49,727 nt of DNA from assembly GCA_021286935.1 (NCBI GenBank), contig JAJTBI010000013.1:1-49727 (forward strand). The letters are read 5' to 3'. Numbering within the stretch: the stretch's first letter is position 1; the number at the start of each line of letters is the position of its first letter. This DNA is from Geobacteraceae bacterium. Lineage in GTDB: Bacteria; Desulfobacterota; Desulfuromonadia; Geobacterales; Pseudopelobacteraceae. Made by a program: the position numbers and the translations under genes. Positions 17,629-25,029 of this stretch are shown here, one piece after another. The notes beneath the pieces were generated by a model. The model was not told where the DNA came from. It did not search any database and saw only the letters and a program-made list of their open reading frames with translations.

Positions 17629-20436
17629 ATGTCGCAAGACGAGTTACTGCAGTCGCTGCGTTTGAAAATTGACAGCTATGGCAAGGAAAATCAGACCGAG
17701 CTGCTCTACGTATTGGCGGAAGGGGTCAGGCTGATCTCTGGTGTCGATCTGGTCAGAATTTATTTGGAAGACCTGATTTCGGGGGCGCTGATCTGTGCCT
17801 TTGCCAATGGACCGGACGGCGCCGAGCTGCGTGAGGTGGCGTTTCCCATTATTACCCAGGATGCTGTGGTGTCACGGGTCTTTATCAGCCAGTACCCGGC
17901 AGATTTCAGAAACGGTGATCTGACTGCAGGCGCGCTTGATAATGCCGTTGCCGGGCGTTTTGCCCTGGTGGCCAGCAGTTGTCTGCCGTTAGTTAGCCGG
18001 GGACGTTCCATTGGCGTGCTTTGTATTGATAGCATGGATGGTGACCTGCTGTTGCCCGGCAAGATCAAGTCTCGTCTGGCTGATTTTATTCAGCAGGTAA
18101 CCGAGCGTCTGGATGAGGCCCGTAGCTATCACCAGCAGGTCCAGCTGGCCCGACGGCTAGAAGAGTCTAAAAAGCGGGAGGCCGCCGGGCAGATGGTCCG
18201 GTCTGCGGTCCGTTTGGTGGAAAAAGTGGCTTTGGCGTCAGTGCTGACCCCGGTGGTTTCAGGCGACGGTTCGGCGGCGCTGGAAGTGCTGGCCAGCTAT
18301 GCTGAAGATCCTTCCCTGCAGATGCAGTATGACCGTCTGGGAGCGATTCTGCTGGAACCAGGGGCCTCGTTGATCTCCCGCTATGTGGATGAACAGGCCG
18401 TAATCAGTGATGACCGGTTGCTGAAACCGCTTTTTATCCATGACCTGACCCGTCATGACCTTCAAAAACGTGAGTTGACGGAACAGATGTCGTTACGCAG
18501 TTTGTACGTGGTACCCCGTTTTGAACCCCGTAGCCGCCGGGTGATCTGTCTGCTGAACTATTTCTGTCGGGAGGAATATCGTTTTTCCGAGTTTGAGATG
18601 GGCCTTTTACAGGGCCATGCTGAGATGGTGGCCAGTGTGGTCAGTGGGGTGGGGGGAGAGCATCTGGAGATTCGGGTGCTGTCAGAAATTACCGATCTAT
18701 TGAATGAAGGAGATTCTGCTCTGCAGCCGTTTCTGACCAAGGTGCTGGCCAAGGCCACTGAGTTGATCGGAGCCGATACCGGCAGTATTGCCCTGGTTGA
18801 GGAACGTGATGGCCGTAAATGGCTGGTGGTTGAGGATGAACAGGGGATCATTGTCGGTGCGAAAAACAAGGAATGGCTGAAACGCTATATTCCCCCATTT
18901 CCGGTGGGAGGAGCAGATCTGGCCCCTGAAGAACGTAGCCTGACCGGCTACGTGGCCTGGAGCCAACAGCCTAAGATCATTGGTAGCGTTGATGAGGAAC
19001 GGGCTGGAGAGGGATTCCACCGTTCGATGAGTGAGCTGCTGAAAAGCGAGATCGCCGTGCCGGTGGTCTGCGATGGCGAGGTGATCGCCGTTATCTGTCT
19101 GAACTCGTTGCGTTACAGCTACTTTACCGAGGAACATCGCCGTATTCTGCAGATCATCGGCTCACTTACGGCCCGCCATCTCTCTGACCTGCAACGGATT
19201 GAGGGACTGCAGGGAGAGGTGCAGCGCCTGACCACCGATGTCGGCTACAAGGATCCCCATGTTTCGTCCTATCGGTTGGGGAATATCATCGGGGTCAGTC
19301 CCACCTCCCAGGCGGTGATTGACTTTATCAACACCGTATCCCAGCCGCTGTTTAACCGGGTCACACTCTGGAGTAAGAATGTTATTCAGGAGGCCACCAT
19401 CGGGCTGCCTTCAATCCTGATTACCGGCCCCACCGGTTCCGGCAAGGAGTTCTTTTTCAACAACCTCTATAATACGCTCAACTCTCTCTACCGTTTGCAA
19501 CTGAACCCAAATGGTGAGTTGCCGGTTAAAAAGACCAATATCGCTGCCTACAGTGGGGAGCTGACCTATTCTGAGCTGTTTGGACACAAAAAAGGTGCTT
19601 TTACCGGTGCCTCCAGTGACCGGCGAGGGATACTGGAAGAATGTATGGGCGGGGTGGTCTTTCTGGATGAGATCGGTGATGCTGATCCCAAGACTCAGGT
19701 ACAACTGCTGCGTTTCCTGGATAACGGCGGGTTCGTGCGGCTGGGTGAGAATACAGAGCGCTTCAGCCGGGTGCTGCTGGTGGCAGCCACTAACAGGGAT
19801 CTGCCGGCCGAGATAGCTGCAGGCCGTTTCCGGGAGGATCTCTATCACCGCCTGGCAGAACTTTCGATCCGCCTGCCTTCGCTTAATGAACGGCGTGAGG
19901 ATATTCCTGATCTGGCAGTACACTTTCTGGGCAAGCTGTACCGTACCTATCGGGGGCAGGACGACCCTGAAGAACCACCTGTGTTGGCGGTTGATGCAAA
20001 ATCAGAGCTGGTGATGCATCAGTATGAGGGAAATATCCGTGAGCTGCGCTCAATCCTGCTGCGGGCGATGTTTTTCAGGAGGGGAAACATTATTGGCGGC
20101 GATGCCATTCGGCAGGCCATCAAGGGGGTCGGACTGGGCAGCGTCACGCCGGTTGGTGATGGGCGTGAGCTGGCAAGTCATCTGGCAGATGCGATTGTTG
20201 AGAAGATCCGCCAGGGGGGGGACTTCTGGCAGGATGTGTATGAACCGTTTACGCGCAACGATATTTCTCGGGATGTGGTCCGGCTGGTGGTGGAGAAGGG
20301 GCGTGCCTTTGCTGGACGGCCTTTGCCGGGAGTAGCGCGTTATCTAGGGGCGTTGACAGACGGTATGAATGCCGATGAGCAGCGCAAGATGCTGTATAAA
20401 TTTAAGAATTTTCTCTACAAGACGGTGCGTTTGTAG
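17629..20436 (+). CDS. GAF-containing sigma-54 activator-like AAA+ protein without a visible HTH
   Basis: The 935-residue protein carries a long N-terminal input region with GAF-type domains (about 15-165, 185-340 and 345-525). The AAA+ domain follows (about 540-800): Walker A ITGPTGSGKE near 597, the sigma-54 contact loop GAFTGA near 655, Walker B VVFLDEIGD near 677, and REDLYHRL near 735. The intact GAFTGA motif predicts contact with sigma-54 RNA polymerase. The C-terminal 120 residues (from GGDAIRQAIKG) do not look like the usual Fis-type helix-turn-helix, so it may act without binding DNA or use a diverged domain. ATG at 17629 has AGGAGGG 5 nt upstream; a GTG at 17623 is less likely. Confidence 0.85.
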   Translation: MSQDELLQSLRLKIDSYGKENQTELLYVLAEGVRLISGVDLVRIYLEDLISGALICAFANGPDGAELREVAFPIITQDAVVSRVFISQYPADFRNGDLTAGALDNAVAGRFALVASSCLPLVSRGRSIGVLCIDSMDGDLLLPGKIKSRLADFIQQVTERLDEARSYHQQVQLARRLEESKKREAAGQMVRSAVRLVEKVALASVLTPVVSGDGSAALEVLASYAEDPSLQMQYDRLGAILLEPGASLISRYVDEQAVISDDRLLKPLFIHDLTRHDLQKRELTEQMSLRSLYVVPRFEPRSRRVICLLNYFCREEYRFSEFEMGLLQGHAEMVASVVSGVGGEHLEIRVLSEITDLLNEGDSALQPFLTKVLAKATELIGADTGSIALVEERDGRKWLVVEDEQGIIVGAKNKEWLKRYIPPFPVGGADLAPEERSLTGYVAWSQQPKIIGSVDEERAGEGFHRSMSELLKSEIAVPVVCDGEVIAVICLNSLRYSYFTEEHRRILQIIGSLTARHLSDLQRIEGLQGEVQRLTTDVGYKDPHVSSYRLGNIIGVSPTSQAVIDFINTVSQPLFNRVTLWSKNVIQEATIGLPSILITGPTGSGKEFFFNNLYNTLNSLYRLQLNPNGELPVKKTNIAAYSGELTYSELFGHKKGAFTGASSDRRGILEECMGGVVFLDEIGDADPKTQVQLLRFLDNGGFVRLGENTERFSRVLLVAATNRDLPAEIAAGRFREDLYHRLAELSIRLPSLNERREDIPDLAVHFLGKLYRTYRGQDDPEEPPVLAVDAKSELVMHQYEGNIRELRSILLRAMFFRRGNIIGGDAIRQAIKGVGLGSVTPVGDGRELASHLADAIVEKIRQGGDFWQDVYEPFTRNDISRDVVRLVVEKGRAFAGRPLPGVARYLGALTDGMNADEQRKMLYKFKNFLYKTVRL

Positions 20437-20458
20437 GGGCAGGTCTCGGACCTGCCCC
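20436..20458. terminator. Perfect 10-bp hairpin between convergent genes
   Basis: GGGGCAGGTC, loop TCG, GACCTGCCCC begins at the stop codon of the AAA+ gene and lies 15 bp from the end of the convergent leuA. No T-run follows, so it is a terminator-like hairpin serving both genes at best. Confidence 0.5.
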
Positions 20459-20473
20459 TGTGTCTCCGTACAA

Positions 20474-22033
20474 TCAAACTGCGTCGGTCAGCCGCTTCTG
20501 TTTGCAGTGCAGCCGGTTCAGGGCATGGATAAAGGCCTTGGCCGAGGCCACGATGATATCGGTTGAAGCCCCTTTGCCCACCACGGTATGCCCACCTTCT
20601 TCCACCCGAACGGTTACTTCACCTTGGGCATCAGTGCCGCCGGTGATGGAGCCGACGTTGTACTGGGTCAACTTGGCCTTGGTCTTGGTCAGCTTGCGGA
20701 TCGCCTTAAGTGCCGAGTCAACCGGACCATCACCCAGTTCAGCCGTGCGCACCGGTTTGCCATTGATCTCCATCTGCACTGTGGCTGTGGCCACTGCAAA
20801 GGAACCGCAGGTTACGGTAATATGATCCAGCTTGAACTGGTCCTCTTCCCGTGATTCATCCGTTACGATGGCATCCAGATCCTCATCAAAGACCTCTTTT
20901 TTCAGGTCAGCCAGGGCCTTGAAGCGGTCAAAGGCACGGTTCAGCATCTCATCATCCAGGTCATGCCCCAGCTCTTCCAGACGCTTTTTGAAGGCGTGAC
21001 GACCGGAGTGCTTGCCCAGCACCAGGGCACTGGCAGTCAGGCCAACTGATTCAGGGGTCATGATTTCGTAGGTGGACTTGTCCATCAGCATGCCGTGCTG
21101 GTGAATGCCGGATTCGTGGGCAAAGGCGTTGGCACCTACCACCGCCTTGTTGGGCTGCACCGCGATGCCGGTGATGGTAGTTAACAGGCGGCTGGACGGG
21201 GTCAACTGCTCAGTCACGATGTTGGTGGTGAACGGCAGAATGTCGCGGCGGGTGCGCAGGATCATGGCAAACTCTTCCAGTGAACAGTTACCGGCCCGCT
21301 CACCAATACCGTTGATGGTACATTCAACCTGGCCTGCTCCGGCCTGAACTGCAGCAATGGAGTTGGCCACCGACAGTCCCAGATCGTTATGGCAGTGGAC
21401 TGAGATCACCGCCTTTTCAATATTGGGCACGTTGTCCTTCAGATATCTGATAATATTGAAGTACTCAAACGGAATCGTATAGCCGACCGTGTCCGGGATG
21501 TTAACCGTGGTGGCGCCGGCAGCGATTACCGCCTCAACCACCTGGGCCAGAAACGGCAGCCGGGTGCGTACCGCATCCTCGCAGGAAAATTCAACGTTAG
21601 GGGTGTACGACGCAGCCCGCTTGACCGCCTTTACGGCTGACTCCAGCACCCGTTCCGGCTCCATCTTCAGTTTGTACTTCATATGGATGTCGGAGGTGGC
21701 AATAAAGGTATGAATACGTCCTTTCTCGCCAGCGTACTTCAATGCCTCCCAGGCCCGGTCAATATCTTTTTCGCTAGAACGGCACAGGCCGGCGATTTCC
21801 GGTCCCTTGATCATCTGGGCCACTTTCTTGACCGCCTCAAAGTCGCCTTCAGAGGCGATCGGGAAACCGGCCTCAATGACATCCACGTTCAGTTTCTGTA
21901 GTTGCTTGGCAACCCGCAGTTTTTCCTCAATATTCATGCTGTTGCCGGGAGCCTGCTCCCCATCCCGCAGCGTGGTGTCGAAAATTTTGACTACCCTGGT
22001 TTCTTCTTTTGCTGCCTGCTTGGCCTTTGCCAT
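20474..22033 (-). CDS. leuA: 2-Isopropylmalate synthase
   Basis: The 519-residue enzyme condenses acetyl-CoA with 2-oxoisovalerate, the first committed step of leucine synthesis. The catalytic TIM barrel has FDTTLRDGEQAPG near the N-terminus, NIPDTVGY, the metal-binding SVHCHNDLGLS and GIGERAGNCSLEE. The middle contains GANAFAHESGIHQHG, and a C-terminal LeuA dimer/allosteric domain (about residues 385-505) provides leucine feedback control. The length fits the full-length LeuA class rather than homocitrate or citramalate synthases, though citramalate synthase is a relative. AGGAGGTGG lies just before the ATG. Expression is controlled by the T-box leader directly upstream, whose specifier reads as a leucine codon, which supports the assignment. 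Confidence 0.94.
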   Translation of the reverse strand: MAKAKQAAKEETRVVKIFDTTLRDGEQAPGNSMNIEEKLRVAKQLQKLNVDVIEAGFPIASEGDFEAVKKVAQMIKGPEIAGLCRSSEKDIDRAWEALKYAGEKGRIHTFIATSDIHMKYKLKMEPERVLESAVKAVKRAASYTPNVEFSCEDAVRTRLPFLAQVVEAVIAAGATTVNIPDTVGYTIPFEYFNIIRYLKDNVPNIEKAVISVHCHNDLGLSVANSIAAVQAGAGQVECTINGIGERAGNCSLEEFAMILRTRRDILPFTTNIVTEQLTPSSRLLTTITGIAVQPNKAVVGANAFAHESGIHQHGMLMDKSTYEIMTPESVGLTASALVLGKHSGRHAFKKRLEELGHDLDDEMLNRAFDRFKALADLKKEVFDEDLDAIVTDESREEDQFKLDHITVTCGSFAVATATVQMEINGKPVRTAELGDGPVDSALKAIRKLTKTKAKLTQYNVGSITGGTDAQGEVTVRVEEGGHTVVGKGASTDIIVASAKAFIHALNRLHCKQKRLTDAV

Positions 22034-22063
22034 GCTCCACCTCCTGTGTGTGGTGTCCTGAAA

Positions 22064-22315
22064 TAAAAAAACGCCTCCGCCCTGTTGCAGGGACGAAGGC
22101 GTGTCGCTTCCGTGGTACCACCCTACTTCGTTCGCTGTTTGCAGCGAACCTTAATTGATCCGTTACGTGGATAATTCGACTCCGACTACTGATGGTTCAC
22201 CGGAGCAGCTCCGAGGCGAGTTCACAGTTTCCATCCACCGGTTCGCACCACCCACCGGCTCTCTCAAGGATGTACCTCTGTTACTACTCCTCTTCCCAGC
22301 CTTTACAATAAATAT
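22064..22315 (-). ncRNA. Leucine T-box riboswitch leader of leuA
   Basis: Read on the minus strand, the leader has the Stem I features GAGAGCCGGTGGGTGG and GCGAACCGGT, followed by GTGAACTCGCCTCGGAGC. In that segment the CTC after GAA is the likely specifier codon (leucine). The conserved T-box AGGGTGGTACCACGG lies at 22110-22124, and the intrinsic terminator (GCCTTCGTCCCTG, loop, CAGGGCGGAGGC, then seven T) at 22064-22102 competes with it. Uncharged tRNA-Leu would bind the specifier and the T-box and favour read-through into leuA. The antiterminator end reads ACCACGG instead of the commoner ACCGCGG. This leader occupies most of the 378-bp gap between leuA and the next gene. Confidence 0.92.
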
Positions 22316-22321
22316 GTTGAC

Positions 22322-22350
22322 ATCATAAGAAGACCGGATCAGTCCGTCAA
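22322..22350 (-). promoter_or_regulatory. Sigma-70-type promoter of the leuA leader
   Basis: On the minus strand TTGACG (22345-22350), a 17-bp spacer and TATGAT (22322-22327) form a near-consensus promoter. Transcription would start near 22315, just before the T-box Stem I, giving a leader of about 280 nt. Confidence 0.75.
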
Positions 22351-22387
22351 CTGTTTTGTTTTTCAGCTCGCATGTTTAGAGATATCA

Positions 22388-22410
22388 AACAGGCAGAGTC
22401 CTGCCTTTCC
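22388..22410 (-). terminator. Weak terminator hairpin after the outer-membrane protein gene
   Basis: AGGCAG, loop GACT, CTGCCT followed by GTTTG on the minus strand lies directly after the stop at 22412. The stem is short and the T-run poor, so this is tentative. Confidence 0.4.
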
Positions 22411-22411
22411 G

Positions 22412-23329
22412 TTAAAATGCGTACAGCATTTTGAACCAGAACTTGTTGCCTTCCGGACGATTCTCAACAGCCATTTCACGCTGATACTTTAAAATGAAGA
22501 ACATATTCTTGTAGTCGTATTTAAGCTGTGGCCCGAGGGCAAATGCCTGGCCCTTAAAGCCGTCATTAACAGGCACTTTAGAACCATGCAGTTCGTCGTC
22601 AGTAACCTGTTTGTAGAAATAGCCCCCTAACCCTGCAGATAGATTGTTGAATTTTTGAGCCACGGTGTAGTCAACATGGAATTCCTGGCCGGAAAGATAA
22701 TCCGTGTCATTGTTTTTGGTGTTGATGTCGTACATGAATTTGCCGGACAGCTCGAAACCGCTGTCGGTCAGCCAGGTAGCGGCAACAATCGGTTCAAAAG
22801 TCCAATAGTTACGACCGATATTGGCAAGATCGTTTTTATCATAACGGCCACTTGGCATAGTGGTATCCAGGCCAATCGCCGTATGCAGATTTTTTGAGTG
22901 CCAGGTGAGTAGCGGACCGACCGTCAGGTCACCGAGACCGAAGCGGGATTGGCTGCGTCCTCCCATGGTAACGTCAAGATTAACAATCGGCAGCAGCAGA
23001 TGTCCACCCAGATTGCCCCCTAACAGTTCAACTTTGGTGACATGCACCAAACGCAGGGCGTTGACAACAGCAGTCAGGTTAAAGTCGGGCACCATGTTGT
23101 TACCGCTGCCGTTGTTCAGGTGTGGGGCGTGATAGACATTGAAATAGTTCAGCAGGTATGTACCGGGTGGTGGCAGCATGCCGGCACCGAATCCTTCGGC
23201 ACCATTGGGATAGGCTCCCCCGCCGGATTCAGTGGCATGAAGGGGCGGAGCCGTGGCAGTGATGAGTGCCATGCTGGCCAGCAGTACGGTAAGTTTGAGT
23301 CGGGTAGACATGTTCTGGGATTTTGCCAT
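22412..23329 (-). CDS. Outer-membrane protein of the SphA/phenol-meta-pathway (MetA_deg-like) type
   Basis: The 305-residue product starts with a signal peptide containing LKLTVLLASMALITATAPPLHA and cleavage before TESGGG. The mature chain begins with AYPNGAEGFGAGMLPPPGTYLLNYFNVY, the pattern of the transporter-like family found next to meta-cleavage aromatic pathways (PF13557), and continues with alternating barrel strands to a terminal phenylalanine (WFKMLYAF). Members are thought to be outer-membrane channels, often of unknown cargo. No aromatic-degradation genes are adjacent, so the substrate is open. The start at 23329 has AAAGGA upstream; a longer frame to 23380 is less likely because it lies inside the preceding gene. 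It probably shares a transcript with the gamma-carbonic-anhydrase-like gene 25 bp upstream. Confidence 0.8.
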   Translation of the reverse strand: MAKSQNMSTRLKLTVLLASMALITATAPPLHATESGGGAYPNGAEGFGAGMLPPPGTYLLNYFNVYHAPHLNNGSGNNMVPDFNLTAVVNALRLVHVTKVELLGGNLGGHLLLPIVNLDVTMGGRSQSRFGLGDLTVGPLLTWHSKNLHTAIGLDTTMPSGRYDKNDLANIGRNYWTFEPIVAATWLTDSGFELSGKFMYDINTKNNDTDYLSGQEFHVDYTVAQKFNNLSAGLGGYFYKQVTDDELHGSKVPVNDGFKGQAFALGPQLKYDYKNMFFILKYQREMAVENRPEGNKFWFKMLYAF

Positions 23330-23354
23330 TGCAGGTTTCCTTTCTGTTTGAGTG

Positions 23355-23888
23355 TCAGTAGGTATCATTGATAAATTCAAGAGAATATTTGACGTAGTTA
23401 TCAGCAGATTTCTTCAGCCAGGCGATCTCGTCCGGTGTCAGGTCCCGTTTGTACTTGGCTGGAGCGCCAACCCAGAGGGTGTGGGGTGGGATGATGGTCC
23501 CTTCGGTGACCAGCGCCCGGGCACCCACCAGGGCACCTTCACCTACCACTGCCTTATCCATCACCATGGCCTGCATGCCGATAAAACAGCCGTCTTTCAG
23601 TGTGCAGCCATGCAGGGTGACGGAGTGGCCTACGGTGACATCATTACCGATGATCAGCGGTGCGCCTGGGTCGTCAGCATGCTTCTTATGGGTGACATGC
23701 AGCATGGTCAGGTCCTGAATGTTGCTGCGTTCGCCAATACTGATGAAGTTGACGTCGCCACGGGCCACGACGTTGTACCAGAGGCTGGCCTGGGCAGCGA
23801 TGCTGACTTCACCGATCACCACGGCGGTCTCGGCAATAAAGGCGGAAGGGTCGATTTGGGGGCTGATACCCTTAAAGGGACGAATCAT
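23355..23888 (-). CDS. Gamma-carbonic-anhydrase-like left-handed beta-helix protein
   Basis: The 177-residue protein is a hexapeptide-repeat trimer of the YrdA/PaaY/gamma-CA group. Repeating I/V/L-G-x4 turns run from FIAETAVVIGEVSIAAQASLWYN to VVGEGALVGARALV. Zinc-ligand histidines are expected in MLHVTH and in VGHSVTLHGC, both present, and the ARGDV and SIGERSNIQD motifs match the family. It may hydrate CO2, but many members lack measured activity. The ATG at 23888 follows AAGGAGAACC at good distance; the frame is open to 23933 but that part is not conserved. It is first in a unit with the outer-membrane protein and divergent from dapF. Confidence 0.88.
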   Translation of the reverse strand: MIRPFKGISPQIDPSAFIAETAVVIGEVSIAAQASLWYNVVARGDVNFISIGERSNIQDLTMLHVTHKKHADDPGAPLIIGNDVTVGHSVTLHGCTLKDGCFIGMQAMVMDKAVVGEGALVGARALVTEGTIIPPHTLWVGAPAKYKRDLTPDEIAWLKKSADNYVKYSLEFINDTY

Positions 23889-23924
23889 GCGTAGGTTCTC
23901 CTTGACAGGTCTGAATGGAGCAAA

Positions 23925-23954
23925 AGTATACACGTTACATTCATGCCACGTCCA
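23925..23954 (-). promoter_or_regulatory. Candidate sigma-70 promoter for the gamma-CA-like gene
   Basis: On the minus strand TGGACG (23949-23954), an 18-bp spacer and TATACT (23925-23930) precede the ATG at 23888 by about 37 bp. The -35 box matches consensus only partly. Confidence 0.45.
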
Positions 23955-24031
23955 TGATTTCGTCTTGTTGCCGTGACGGTATTCTGCTACTTTCTTGATT
24001 CTAATACATTGCTTTCAATGGAGGAACGGTA

Positions 24032-24868
24032 ATGAAGTTTACCAAGATGCATGGTGCTGGCAACGATTATGTCTATGTGAACTGCTTTGCAGAAGCGGTC
24101 GAGAACCCGGCTGAAGTGGCAATAAAGGTCAGTAACCGCAATTTTGGGATCGGTTCAGACGGCCTGATCCTGATCATGCCCACTGATAAGGCTGATGTCC
24201 GGATGCGGATGTTCAACAGTGACGGTTCCGAGTCGGAGATGTGCGGTAACGGCATCCGCTGCGTGGCCAAGTATGCCTATGACCATGGCATTGTGACCAA
24301 GACCGAGATTACGGCCGAAACAGGTGCCGGCATCCTGACCCTGCAACTGTTCCCCAATGCAGCCAATAAGGTTGATCGGGTGCGAGTTAACATGGGACCG
24401 CCACGGCTTTCCCGTGAAGAGATCCCGATGAACGGCACGCCGACCCCCCAGGTGGTGGCTGAAGAACTGACCGTGTTGGACAAGACCTTCAAGATTACCT
24501 GTGTTTCCATGGGTAACCCCCACTGCATTATCTATGTGGATGACGTGGACAACTTTCCGGTGGCCACCTACGGCCCGCTGATTGAGAACCATCAGCTGTT
24601 CCCCCGGCGTACCAACGTGGAGTTTATCCAGATCATCTCCCGTACTGAAGTCAAGCAGCGTACCTGGGAGCGCGGCGCAGGCGAGACCCTGGCCTGCGGT
24701 ACCGGTGCCAGCGCGGTCTGCGTGGCAGGTGTATTGAATAACCTGACCGACTGTAAGATCCTGAATCATCTGGCCGGTGGGGATCTGGAGCTGGAGTGGG
24801 TTGAGAATGGTTCTGTGTTCATGACCGGGCCGGCTACGGAAGTGTTTAACGGCGAAATTACGTTGTAG
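24032..24868 (+). CDS. dapF: Diaminopimelate epimerase
   Basis: The 278-residue enzyme converts LL-diaminopimelate to the meso form for lysine and peptidoglycan synthesis. It has the N-terminal [17 protein letters not shown], the first catalytic cysteine in [18 protein letters not shown] and the second in [11 protein letters not shown]; both halves of the pseudo-symmetric fold are complete and the length is normal. GGAGG sits just before the ATG. Its product provides the meso-diaminopimelate that the NlpC/P60 protein in this window would act on in peptidoglycan, though the genes are far apart. No other lys/dap genes are adjacent. Palindrome copy C begins at its stop codon. Confidence 0.96.
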   Translation: MKFTKMHGAGNDYVYVNCFAEAVENPAEVAIKVSNRNFGIGSDGLILIMPTDKADVRMRMFNSDGSESEMCGNGIRCVAKYAYDHGIVTKTEITAETGAGILTLQLFPNAANKVDRVRVNMGPPRLSREEIPMNGTPTPQVVAEELTVLDKTFKITCVSMGNPHCIIYVDDVDNFPVATYGPLIENHQLFPRRTNVEFIQIISRTEVKQRTWERGAGETLACGTGASAVCVAGVLNNLTDCKILNHLAGGDLELEWVENGSVFMTGPATEVFNGEITL

Positions 24869-24991
24869 AAACGGCCTTTTCTCGCCCCAGTCACGTCAAC
24901 CTGCGGGGCGGCATGCTCAACGTACTGCCTGTGGTACGCTTCTGCTGCCGCCCCTTGGTAGCCGCAACTGGAACAAGAAAATCCTCGTTTC
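24868..24991. repeat. Long intergenic palindrome, copy C of the CGTAC-apex family
   Basis: The left arm GAAACGGCCTTTTCTCG pairs with CAAGAAAATCCTCGTTTC on the right. The middle block GGGGCGGCA pairs with TGCCGCCCC, and the apex is CGTAC (24921-24925), loop, GTACG (24934-24938). It shares the layout T-run arm, CCAGT-type block, apex, ACTGG-type block, AAAATCCTC with copies A and B, but it lies between two genes in the same direction. Confidence 0.75.
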
Positions 24992-25029
24992 CTGATTAGT
25001 TATCTGTTGTCCTAGCCCCGAGGTGTTCC

